Assembly: GCA_934481355.1 (NCBI GenBank)
Contig: CAKSPH010000024.1
Span: 1 to 39,475 of the forward strand
Length of the DNA: 39,475 nt
Source: an uncultured Oscillospiraceae bacterium
GTDB taxonomy: Bacteria > Bacillota > Clostridia > Oscillospirales > Ruminococcaceae
Direction: 5' to 3'
Made by a program: the position numbers and the translations under genes. Shown here one piece after another: positions 9,093-17,802 of this stretch. The first letter of the stretch is position 1. Every line of letters begins with the position of its first letter. Below the pieces are notes generated by a model. It was not told the DNA's origin. It did no database searches and saw only the letters and a program-made list of their open reading frames with translations.

Positions 9093-9149
9093 AAAAATAC
9101 CTCCTGTTCAAGAGAATTACGGTAGTTATTATGCGCTTTCCGGCAGGAA

Positions 9150-10082
9150 TTACCCGAGGATAGTTCCCTTTGCGAGCTTTTTACCTCGCAGGTAAGCCTG
9201 TACGTCCATGCGCTTTCCGCCCTCCGCCTGTATCTCGGTAAATTCCAGCGCGCCGTTTCCGCACATCACTGCAAAGGAATCCGGGTCAACTATCTCGCCG
9301 GGCTGTCCGCTGTAATTCTTCGCGGAGAGCTTAGCGCCGTAAACTTTAAGGCGCTTCCCGTCAAGCATGGTGTACGCGCATGGAGCCGCCGACATCGCGC
9401 GGATAAAGTTCCTGACCTGCACTGCGGGCTTCGTGAAATCGATCAGAAGCTCCTCCTTGCTTATCATGGAGGCGTAGCAGGTGTCGCCCTCCTGCGGGAT
9501 TCTCGGCGCGGTGCCGCTCCGTACCTCCTCCAGCGTGCGGACTATCAGCTTTCCGCCCATCTCCGCGAGCCTGTCGTGAAGCTCCGAACCCGTCATGTCC
9601 TCCGGGATATCCATTTCATCCTTTAATATCATGTCGCCGGTGTCAAGACCCTTCGCCATGTACATGGTGGTGACTCCGGTCTTTTTCTCGCCGAACTGAA
9701 TGCAGCGCTGAATCGGCGCCGCGCCGCGGTACATCGGCAGAAGCGAAGCGTGCACGTTTATGCAGCCGTACTTCGGAAGCTCCAGAATGCTCTCCGGCAA
9801 AATCTGTCCGTATGCCACAACGACTATGCACTCCGGGGCGATTTTCTTCAGCACCTCAAGGGAGGTCTCCGCGTCCTCGCCCCTGCGCAGGCTGAGCGGC
9901 TGATAGACCGCGATTCCGTGCTTAAGCGCGCACTCCTTGACAGGGGTCATCTGTATCTGCTTGCCGCGGTTCTTGGGCTTGTCCGGCTGAGTGAATACCG
10001 CCGCGACCTCGTGTCCGGCTTCAATGAGTTTCTCCAGACAGGAAAGCGCAAACACCGGGGTGCCCATAAATACTATCTTCAT
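9150..10082 (-). CDS. fmt: Methionyl-tRNA formyltransferase
   Basis: Transfers a formyl group from 10-formyl-tetrahydrofolate to Met-tRNA(fMet), making initiator tRNA. The start at 10082 gives 310 residues, the family's usual length, starts with the typical KIVFMGTP strand, and overlaps the def stop by 4 nt (ATGA). A longer open frame upstream is rejected because it lies inside def. The formyltransferase domain contains the HASLLP...RGAAPI signature (about 108-122) and the GLDTGD motif; the C-terminal OB-like domain binds tRNA. Together with the two deformylase genes directly upstream it encodes both ends of the N-formylmethionine cycle. Confidence 0.96.
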   Translation of the reverse strand: MKIVFMGTPVFALSCLEKLIEAGHEVAAVFTQPDKPKNRGKQIQMTPVKECALKHGIAVYQPLSLRRGEDAETSLEVLKKIAPECIVVVAYGQILPESILELPKYGCINVHASLLPMYRGAAPIQRCIQFGEKKTGVTTMYMAKGLDTGDMILKDEMDIPEDMTGSELHDRLAEMGGKLIVRTLEEVRSGTAPRIPQEGDTCYASMISKEELLIDFTKPAVQVRNFIRAMSAAPCAYTMLDGKRLKVYGAKLSAKNYSGQPGEIVDPDSFAVMCGNGALEFTEIQAEGGKRMDVQAYLRGKKLAKGTILG

Positions 10083-10543
10083 TCTTCGTCCTCCTCCCAT
10101 TCGTCTACCTTGTCGGAATAGAGAATGCCGTTCAGGTGGTCGGTCTCGTGGCAGAAAGCCCGTGCCAGCAGCCCGGAGCCCACATACACCCTTTTCCTGC
10201 CGTAGCGGTCCTGAGCCTTTATCTTCACCTTTGCGGGGCGAACCACATATCCGCTCTTTCCCGGATAGGAAAGGCATCCCTCCGGCTCGTGCTGTTTTCC
10301 CTTTATCGCTACTATCACGGGATTCACAAGCTCCATAAGGCCGTATTTTTCGTCGGCGTCTATCACCACGACCCGCTTCAGGACGCCCACCTGCGGCGCC
10401 GCAAGACCTACTCCGCCCGCTTCGTACATAGTCTCCGCCATGTCGTCAAGGAGCTCCCAGAGCTCCTCGCTGAACTCGGTGACTTCCTCGCTCTTCTGAC
10501 GGAGAGTCTCATCTCCGAACTGCAATATATCAAGAACCGCCAT
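10079..10543 (-). CDS. def: Peptide deformylase (copy 1)
   Basis: Iron or zinc hydrolase that removes the formyl group from the N-terminal methionine of nascent proteins. The 154-residue protein has all three canonical motifs: GVGLAAPQ (44-51), EGCLS with metal ligand C90, and HETDH with H132, E133 and H136. It overlaps fmt by 4 nt and lies 23 bp after a second deformylase gene, so the three form one translational unit. The motifs are fully canonical, so this is likely the main housekeeping enzyme. The C terminus ends in a short acidic tail. Confidence 0.95.
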   Translation of the reverse strand: MAVLDILQFGDETLRQKSEEVTEFSEELWELLDDMAETMYEAGGVGLAAPQVGVLKRVVVIDADEKYGLMELVNPVIVAIKGKQHEPEGCLSYPGKSGYVVRPAKVKIKAQDRYGRKRVYVGSGLLARAFCHETDHLNGILYSDKVDEWEEDEE

Positions 10544-10566
10544 TGCTGTACCTCTTTCCGCTGAAA

Positions 10567-11049
10567 TTACTCTGACGTTACGTCCCTGTGACCGGGTATG
10601 CCGTCATTCTTCACATGGTCGATGAACAGAATACCGTCAAGGTGGTCTATCTCATGGCAGAAAGCCCTTGCAAGCAGCGCGCTTCCGGTGAGGGTGAATT
10701 CCCTGCCGTTCCTGTCCTGAGCCTTTACGGTGACGATATTCGGGCGCTGGACCTCCTCCCACACGTTGGGAGCGGAAAGGCAGCCCTCGCCGCCGGTCTG
10801 GGTGCCTTCCTCGGAGATTATCTCCGGATTTATCAGCTCTATCAGACCGTGCTCGTCGTGAACGTCTATAACCACCGCCCGGCGGAGCACTCCCACCTGA
10901 ACAGCCGCAAGACCCGCGCCGTCCCTGGAGCGCATGGTCTCCGCCATGTCGTCAAGGAGCGTCCACAGCCGCTCGTCAAAGTTCGTTACCGGTCTGCTCT
11001 TCTTGCGGAGGATATCCTCGCCGAATTTTACTATCTGCCTTAATGCCAT
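10567..11049 (-). CDS. def: Peptide deformylase (copy 2, diverged paralogue)
   Basis: Second deformylase, 160 residues, clearly homologous along its whole length to the copy downstream (same LWTLLDDMAETM helix, same motif spacing). Catalytic residues are kept: C90 in EGCLS, and H132, E133, H136 in HEIDH. The first motif reads GAGLAAVQ, with Val50 where Pro is nearly invariant. The substrate loop around 95-105 also differs from copy 1. The pair looks like a tandem duplication followed by divergence. Expression is presumably joint, since priA ends 19 bp upstream of its ATG. Whether the two differ in substrate, metal or inhibitor sensitivity cannot be seen from sequence. Confidence 0.92.
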   Translation of the reverse strand: MALRQIVKFGEDILRKKSRPVTNFDERLWTLLDDMAETMRSRDGAGLAAVQVGVLRRAVVIDVHDEHGLIELINPEIISEEGTQTGGEGCLSAPNVWEEVQRPNIVTVKAQDRNGREFTLTGSALLARAFCHEIDHLDGILFIDHVKNDGIPGHRDVTSE

Positions 11050-11068
11050 TTGAATTATCCTTTCTGCA

Positions 11069-13480
11069 TCACGGGTCGCCGTTCATGTCCGCGAAGAATG
11101 TCACGTCCCTGAACTGCTTCTCTGTGCCTGCCTGTTTAAGCGACTGCTCCACCAGCCTCCGGAGCCGGCTGGAGTTCCTGCATTTGAGTATCAGCCGCCA
11201 GCGGAAGCGCCCGTTTACCTTGCTGATGACATTCCGTGCCGGACCCAGTATCCTGAGCGGCATTTCCGGGCACTCAGCGTGCTTCTCCTCCAGAATGGCG
11301 CGGAATCTCAGCGCCGCCGCGCTGCAGTCCCTGTCCACCAGCGATATGAAACCAACAACTATTATATCGCAGAACGGCGGGTAAAGCATGGCCTCCCGCA
11401 GCTCTATCTCTTCCCTGTAAAAATCCGGGTAGTTCTGGTTTGCGGCGAGGTTCAGGACGTAATGGTCAGGCGTGAACGTCTGTATCATTGCCCTGCCGCG
11501 CTTTCCTCCGCGCCCTCCGCGCCCGACTACCTGCGTTATCAGCGAGAACGTCCTCTCATACGCGCGGAAATCTCCGGCGTAAAGGCTGTTGTCCGTTTTC
11601 AGCACTCCAACAAGGGTGACGTTCGGGAAATCCAGTCCCTTTGCTATCATCTGGGTTCCGACGATTATGTCGTACTCCCCCGCCGCGAAAGCCCTGAATT
11701 TGCTTTCGAACGCGTTCTTGGCGGCGGTAGTGTCCGCGTCCATGCGGAGTATCCGCGCCCTGGGGAATATCTCGGAAATCTCGTCCTCAATGCGCTGCGT
11801 GCCCGTCCCTTTCATCACCATGAACTTACTGCCGCAGAACGGGCAGACCCTTGCAAGCGCCCGGGTGAATCCGCAGTAGTGGCAGGTAACGGTGTTGTTC
11901 GCCTTGTGATAAGTCAGCGGGAGCGCGCAGTTCGGGCACTCCGCCGCTTTTCCGCAGGTGGCGCAGCGGACGCTGGTGTGATATCCCCGGCGGTTGAGAA
12001 GCAGTATCGACTGCTCGCCGCGCTCAAGATTCGTCCGCATTTCTTCAATGAGCGGCATACTGAACGCGGAGTGGTTCCCGTTCTGCTGCTCGATCCGCAT
12101 ATCTACGATAAAGACCTCCGGCAGGACCGCGTTGTTGTAGCGCTCGTCCAGCTCAAACAGGCTGTACCGCCCGGTCTTGGCATTGTAATAGCTCTCCAGT
12201 GAGGGGGTTGCGGAGGCAAGCAGCAGGAACGCTCCGTGCCAGAAGCAGCGCTGCTTCGCAACGTCCCGGGCATGGTAGCGCGGGGCGCTTTCGGACTTAT
12301 AGGTGCCCTCGCCCTCCTCATCGATGACGATTATGCTGAGGTTCTGCACCGGCGCGAAAACCGCGCTGCGGGTTCCCACGACTATATGAGCCTTTCCGGT
12401 CTTTATGCGGGTGTATTCGTCCGCGCGCTCGCCAAGTGAAAGGCTGCTGTGGAGTATCGCGACCTCGTCGCCGAACAGCCGCCTGAATTTCCCGACCATC
12501 TGCGGCGTGAGCGATATCTCCGGGACGAGCATTATCGCGGATTTCCCCTGCTTCACCGCCTCGTTTATCAGGCGAATGAACACGGAGGTCTTTCCGCTGC
12601 CCGTTATCCCCCGCAGGAGCGCACATTTCGGCGCGTCCTCGTTCATCAGCTTCAGAAGTCCGTCGTAGACCTCCTGCTGCTTCGGGGAAAACACTATGTC
12701 AGACGGGTTCTCGGTGGCTCCGCCGGAGGATTCCAGCCGGAAAACCTGATACTCGTACTCCTCCAGTATCCCCTTTTCAACAAGCCGCTTGACCACCGCC
12801 GCCGTTATGTTCAGCGCATAGCATACCTCGTGCACGGAAGCCGCGGTGTTTTCCTCCAGGAACTCTGTCACCTGCTTCTGCTTCGGCGTGAGCTTCGGAG
12901 GCTCCGCGTCCTCGGGCTGCTCTGCAAGCTTCACCATGAGGGTGGTTCCGTCGCCCACGCGGCGCTTCAGCAGCTCGGATTCCCGCACTGCGCCCTTGTC
13001 GATGAGGGCTTTCAGCACTGGCTTTTCGGCGGATTCCGCAGAATAGCGCTCGCGCAGCCCGGATATCTTACTTAGAAGCTCCTGCTCGGGATTTGTGAGA
13101 TTCCCGGAAAAACCGTTCACCGGCTCGTAGCGGGACTGGAGCGTGTAGCTCAGCCCCGGCGGGAGTATCGCCCGGAATGCGTCAAAATAGGTGCAGAACG
13201 TGTTATCCCTTATCCAGCGGCAGAGCCTTATCATTTCCGGGGAAATGACCGGCTCGCTGTCCGCAATGGCGCTGATGTATTTCAGCTTCGACCTGTCCTC
13301 CGGCGCGGGCGAGACTTCGAAAACCAGAGCCACGCGGCTCCTGTTGCCCCTGCCGAACGGCACGACCACGCGCATTCCCGCAGATATCCTGCCGGAAAGG
13401 CTGTCCGGAACAAGATAGGTGAACAGCGCGTCAAAGCTGTACGCAGTTCCCTCAACGGCCGCCTGAACAGCTTCGGTCAT
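11069..13480 (-). CDS. priA: Primosomal protein N' (replication restart helicase)
   Basis: ATP-dependent 3'-5' DNA helicase that recognises stalled forks and reloads the replisome. The 803-residue protein has an N-terminal 3'-DNA-binding domain (about 1-105), a winged-helix region, Walker A GITGSGKT and the DEEG Walker B box in helicase lobe 1, a zinc-binding insertion with eight cysteines in CxxC pairs (about 510-560), and lobe 2 with motif VI QVVGRGGRG, which in most PriA proteins reads QVAGRAGR. It overlaps gmk by 4 nt. In B. subtilis rpoZ and coaBC lie between gmk and priA; both are missing here. Confidence 0.95.
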   Translation of the reverse strand: MTEAVQAAVEGTAYSFDALFTYLVPDSLSGRISAGMRVVVPFGRGNRSRVALVFEVSPAPEDRSKLKYISAIADSEPVISPEMIRLCRWIRDNTFCTYFDAFRAILPPGLSYTLQSRYEPVNGFSGNLTNPEQELLSKISGLRERYSAESAEKPVLKALIDKGAVRESELLKRRVGDGTTLMVKLAEQPEDAEPPKLTPKQKQVTEFLEENTAASVHEVCYALNITAAVVKRLVEKGILEEYEYQVFRLESSGGATENPSDIVFSPKQQEVYDGLLKLMNEDAPKCALLRGITGSGKTSVFIRLINEAVKQGKSAIMLVPEISLTPQMVGKFRRLFGDEVAILHSSLSLGERADEYTRIKTGKAHIVVGTRSAVFAPVQNLSIIVIDEEGEGTYKSESAPRYHARDVAKQRCFWHGAFLLLASATPSLESYYNAKTGRYSLFELDERYNNAVLPEVFIVDMRIEQQNGNHSAFSMPLIEEMRTNLERGEQSILLLNRRGYHTSVRCATCGKAAECPNCALPLTYHKANNTVTCHYCGFTRALARVCPFCGSKFMVMKGTGTQRIEDEISEIFPRARILRMDADTTAAKNAFESKFRAFAAGEYDIIVGTQMIAKGLDFPNVTLVGVLKTDNSLYAGDFRAYERTFSLITQVVGRGGRGGKRGRAMIQTFTPDHYVLNLAANQNYPDFYREEIELREAMLYPPFCDIIVVGFISLVDRDCSAAALRFRAILEEKHAECPEMPLRILGPARNVISKVNGRFRWRLILKCRNSSRLRRLVEQSLKQAGTEKQFRDVTFFADMNGDP

Positions 13481-14082
13481 TCGTTTCTGAGAGCCTGAAG
13501 AAGCGGCATACGGCGGCTCTTGCGGAGCTTTTCAGCCGAAATAACGCTGCGGAGGTCGTCCACTGCCTTTTCAAGCTCGCCGTTTACTATGAGGTAATCG
13601 TAATTCTCGGCGAATTTCAGCTCCTCGCGCGCCTGGGCGGTGCGCTCGATTATCTTCTCCTCGGTCTCGGTGCCGCGCTTTCTCAGGCGGCGCTCAAGCT
13701 CCTGCATGGAGGGCGGGAGAATAAACACAAGGCAGCACTCCGGGAAGAGGCGCCTGATGTTCATTGCGCCCTCTACCTCTATTTTCAGGATAACGTCCTT
13801 GCCGGCGTTAAGCATATCCTCGACAGCCTTGCGGGGAGTGCCGTAGTAATTGCCGCAGTACTCGGTGTATTCGAGGACCTCCTCGTTCTTTATCATCTGC
13901 TCGAACTGCCCGCGGGTGCGGAAGTGGTAGTGCACTCCGTCGATTTCGCCCTCCCGGGGAGCGCGGCTGGTCGCGGATACTGAATATCCGACATTTTCCG
14001 CAGTCCTGAACAGCTGTTCCAGAATCGTATCCTTTCCGCAGCCTGCGGGTGCGGATACTACAAAAAGCAGACCCTTTTCCAT
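13477..14082 (-). CDS. gmk: Guanylate kinase
   Basis: Phosphorylates GMP to GDP with ATP, an essential purine step also needed to recycle products of (p)ppGpp metabolism. The 201-residue protein shows a P-loop APAGCGKDT (11-19), the GMP-binding TSRAPR...GE...YHF motif (about 40-53), and the LID region with arginines near 140. The ATG at 14082 has an AAGGAG site. It directly follows remA, an order conserved in Firmicutes. Confidence 0.96.
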   Translation of the reverse strand: MEKGLLFVVSAPAGCGKDTILEQLFRTAENVGYSVSATSRAPREGEIDGVHYHFRTRGQFEQMIKNEEVLEYTEYCGNYYGTPRKAVEDMLNAGKDVILKIEVEGAMNIRRLFPECCLVFILPPSMQELERRLRKRGTETEEKIIERTAQAREELKFAENYDYLIVNGELEKAVDDLRSVISAEKLRKSRRMPLLQALRNE

Positions 14083-14103
14083 GATAGATAACTCCTTAAA
14101 TCT

Positions 14104-14349
14104 TTATTCTTCGCCCTCAGCGGAGGTTTTCCCCGAAATTGTTTCCGGCGTCTGCGCGGACATCACGACATGGCCGCTGTCGCAGATTATCACTGATCGC
14201 GTGCGTCTGCCGCAGGTCGCGTCTATTGCCGTGCCGCTGTCCTTGGCAAGCTGCACAATGCGCTTCACCGGAGCCGCCTCGGGGCTTACCACCGCAACTA
14301 TACGGTCGGCGTTCACAGAATTACCGAAGCCTATGCTTATCAGCTTCAT
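14104..14349 (-). CDS. remA: RemA-like DUF370 regulator
   Basis: Small DNA-binding protein; in B. subtilis RemA activates extracellular-matrix and osmoprotection genes and forms ring-shaped oligomers. The start at 14349 is supported by AAGGAGG at 14356-14362 and by the family N terminus ([10 protein letters not shown]), giving 81 residues. The conserved block [17 protein letters not shown] followed by [11 protein letters not shown] is present; arginines in GRRTR are the DNA-contact candidates. Its ribosome-binding site contains the tgt stop codon, so tgt and remA are closely linked. The upstream extension of this frame lies in tgt and is not coding. Confidence 0.93.
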   Translation of the reverse strand: MKLISIGFGNSVNADRIVAVVSPEAAPVKRIVQLAKDSGTAIDATCGRRTRSVIICDSGHVVMSAQTPETISGKTSAEGEE

Positions 14350-14359
14350 GCGCGCCTCC

Positions 14360-15499
<1,140 letters not shown>

Positions 15500-15512
15500 T
15501 TATCGCTCCTGT

Positions 15513-16886
15513 TTACTTCCCTTGTAATATTTCAATTATCCTGTCCGCTGCCTTGTAGATGTCGCCGCAGCCCAGCGTTATCACCAGGTCTCCGGGCCGG
15601 ACGTTCGCCGCGACGTACTGCGCGACCTCCTCCATTCCGGTGAACCACACGCAGCCGTCTATCTTCTCCGCGAGATCTTTGGAATAGATATTGTAGGTGT
15701 TCTTCTCACGGCTGCCCATTATCTCCGTCAGGACTACCCTATCCGCGATGGAAAGCGCGTCCGCAAATTCGTTCAGCAGCATTGCCGTTCTGGAATAGGT
15801 GAACGGCTGGTGCACCGCCCATACTCTCTTGAAGCTCATTTCCCTGGCGGTTTTCAGCGTAGCCGCGATCTCTGCCGGGTGGTGCGCGTAATCGTCAACG
15901 ATGGTCACGCCGTTTATCTCGGCAAGGCGCTCGAATCTTCTCATTGCGCCGCCGAACTTGTCAAGCCCCTCCCGCAGAGCCTGCGCAGGGATCCCCGCAG
16001 AATAAGCCGCCGCGCACGCCGCCACAGCGTTGTACACATTGTGCAGTCCCGGCACGCGTATCGTGATGTGTTCCAGCTTTTCGCCGTGGTGCATAAGGTC
16101 GAATTCCGTCCGGAAATCCGCGATGTGCTGAATGTTCTCCGGGCAGAAGTCGCAGTCCGGGGTCTTTCCGAAGGTTATCACCCTTGCGGCGGTGCCGCTT
16201 GCGTTTACCGCCTCCATAGTGTTGGCGTCGCTTCCGTTGGCAATGACTATATCCGTGGTCTTTTTGCAGAACTTCGAGAAGCTGAGCTTCAGATTCTCCA
16301 TGGTCTTGAAATAGTCCAGATGGTCGCGGTCAATGTTCAGTACTATGGAGATATTCGGGAACAGCTTCAGGAACGTGTCAACGAATTCGCACGCCTCGCA
16401 GACCATATACTCGCTCTTTCCGGCCCTGCCGCTGCCGCCTATCGCCTTGAGCTTTCCGCCTATCACCGCCGAAAGGTCGATCCCGGCGGCAAGCAGGATG
16501 TGCGTCAGCATGGATGTCGTGGTGGTCTTTCCGTGGGTGCCGCTCACGCAGAATGCCTTGCTGTACCAGCTTGTGACAAGTCCGAGAAGCTCGCTGCGCT
16601 CCACTGTGAGCACGCCGCTCTGCTTTGCCGCAATGAGCTCGGGATTATCCGCCATTATCGCCGCAGTGTGCACGATAAGGTCAGCGCCCCTGATGTTCTC
16701 CGGGGAGTGCCCGAGGTGCACGGGAATTCCCATCTTCCGCACTGCGTCAAGGGTGGCGGTCTCGTTGTTGTCGGAACCGGTCAGGTAGTACCCCTGCGAG
16801 TGCAGTATCTGCGCCAGCGGGTACATTCCCGAACCGCCTATTCCGATAAAATGAATGTGTTTTTTTCCTGTCAGAAAATTCTCCAC
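15513..16886 (-). CDS. murC: UDP-N-acetylmuramate-L-alanine ligase
   Basis: Cytoplasmic ATP-dependent ligase adding L-Ala to UDP-MurNAc, the first peptide step of peptidoglycan synthesis. Visible: the Rossmann motif HFIGIGGSGM, the ATP-binding loop GTHGKTTTT, and the YAHHP motif of the C-terminal Mur ligase domain. I choose the GTG at 16886 because GAAGGAG lies 7 nt upstream and it gives 457 residues, the family size. An in-frame GTG at 16958 would add 24 residues with a poor ribosome site and would run into the spoVG promoter region. It is the first gene of the long minus-strand block and is transcribed away from spoVG. Confidence 0.94.
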   Translation of the reverse strand: MENFLTGKKHIHFIGIGGSGMYPLAQILHSQGYYLTGSDNNETATLDAVRKMGIPVHLGHSPENIRGADLIVHTAAIMADNPELIAAKQSGVLTVERSELLGLVTSWYSKAFCVSGTHGKTTTTSMLTHILLAAGIDLSAVIGGKLKAIGGSGRAGKSEYMVCEACEFVDTFLKLFPNISIVLNIDRDHLDYFKTMENLKLSFSKFCKKTTDIVIANGSDANTMEAVNASGTAARVITFGKTPDCDFCPENIQHIADFRTEFDLMHHGEKLEHITIRVPGLHNVYNAVAACAAAYSAGIPAQALREGLDKFGGAMRRFERLAEINGVTIVDDYAHHPAEIAATLKTAREMSFKRVWAVHQPFTYSRTAMLLNEFADALSIADRVVLTEIMGSREKNTYNIYSKDLAEKIDGCVWFTGMEEVAQYVAANVRPGDLVITLGCGDIYKAADRIIEILQGK

Positions 16887-16910
16887 GGTGAAACTCCTTC
16901 TTTCAGAGGC

Positions 16911-16940
16911 ATTGTTATCAACAATATTTGTATGTATATT
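16911..16940 (+). promoter_or_regulatory. Putative spoVG promoter with an inverted repeat
   Basis: TTGTTA (16912-16917) and TATATT (16935-16940) are spaced by 17 bp and lie about 48 bp before the spoVG ATG. The -35 region is part of the inverted repeat ATTGTT-ATC-AACAAT (16911-16925), a candidate operator. The same 100 bp must hold the divergent murC promoter, which I could not place with confidence. In B. subtilis spoVG uses sigma-H; no convincing sigma-H match was seen. Confidence 0.5.
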
Positions 16941-16987
16941 CTCCGCAAAAATTCCCACAATAACCCCAAGAAGAATGGAGGTTCATT

Positions 16988-17245
16988 ATGGAGATAAGCG
17001 ATATCAGAATCAGAAAGACCATGCATGAGGGCAGACTGCGGGCGGTGGTCTCCATCACCCTTGACAATGCCATCGCGATACACGACATAAAGCTGGTTCA
17101 GGGCGACGAGCGCCTGTTCGTGGCAATGCCGAGCCGCCGCGAGGACACCGGAATATTCCGCGACATAATTCACCCCATCTCCGCGGACGTCCGCGAGAAA
17201 ATGGAGGAGCAGATACTTGCCGCCTACCGGGAATACACCCAGTAA
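16988..17245 (+). CDS. spoVG: SpoVG septation/sporulation regulator
   Basis: Small conserved regulator that affects septation, cortex formation and, in other Firmicutes, virulence and RNA or DNA binding. The 85-residue protein begins MEISDIRIRK and has the conserved core with LDNAIAIHDIKLVQG, FVAMPSRR and HPISADVREKM. The ATG is preceded by GGAGG. It is shorter at the C terminus than the Bacillus and Staphylococcus proteins (about 97-100), ending just after the core helix. The gene is divergent from murC and ends 6 bp from the convergent NUDIX gene, with no evident terminator in between. Confidence 0.95.
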   Translation: MEISDIRIRKTMHEGRLRAVVSITLDNAIAIHDIKLVQGDERLFVAMPSRREDTGIFRDIIHPISADVREKMEEQILAAYREYTQ

Positions 17246-17251
17246 AACCGC

Positions 17252-17791
17252 TTACTTTTCAAGAAGCATCTTTGTTTTCAGCAGCGCGATCTGCGTCTTG
17301 GAATCCTGTATCTCGTTGCGCATTACCATCGCCACAGCCTCGTCCAGCGGTATCTTCACGATGTCAAGGAACTCACCCTCGTCCAGCTTCTGGCTTCCGG
17401 AATGGAGCCCACGGGCGAGGTACATATGGATCACCTCGCCGCAATAGGCGGGAGTGGGGATAAGACTGCCGAGATATGTGTAATCGTCGCAGGTGCAGCC
17501 GGTCTCCTCCTTAAGCTCACGAAGGCCGCATTCGCTGTGGTTCTCGCCGTACTCCAGCTTTCCGGCGGGGATCTCCAGCAGGACCGTCTGGTGCGGATAA
17601 CGGAACTGCTTAACGAAAAGCACCTCGTTTTTCTCCGTCAGCGGAAGCACGCATACTCCGCCGGGGTGGCGGATCACCTCGCGAGTGACAATCTTTCCGT
17701 CCTCAAGCTCAGCCTTGTCAACAAACAGCTTTACTATTCTTCCGTCAAACTTCTGCTCGCTGGAAATGGTCTTTTCTTCAAGATGTCCCAT
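17252..17791 (-). CDS. NUDIX hydrolase, ADP-ribose pyrophosphatase type
   Basis: Predicted to hydrolyse ADP-ribose or related nucleoside diphosphate sugars to AMP and ribose 5-phosphate. The 179-residue protein contains a complete Nudix box starting at GKLEYGE and continuing with RELKEETG, whose glutamates bind the metal ions; a proline (PAYCGE) about 16 residues after the box agrees with the ADP-ribose subgroup. The N-terminal beta-strands (KFDGRIVKLFVDKAEL) form the usual dimerisation part. It follows yfhO by 11 bp and ends the ddl-argS-yfhO unit. Confidence 0.92.
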   Translation of the reverse strand: MGHLEEKTISSEQKFDGRIVKLFVDKAELEDGKIVTREVIRHPGGVCVLPLTEKNEVLFVKQFRYPHQTVLLEIPAGKLEYGENHSECGLRELKEETGCTCDDYTYLGSLIPTPAYCGEVIHMYLARGLHSGSQKLDEGEFLDIVKIPLDEAVAMVMRNEIQDSKTQIALLKTKMLLEK

Positions 17792-17802
17792 GATGTTCTC
17801 CT

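Noticed and set aside
10083..10277. N-terminal extension of Fmt
   Set aside because: It lies inside def and the family N terminus (KIVFMGTP) begins at 10082 with a 4-nt overlap.
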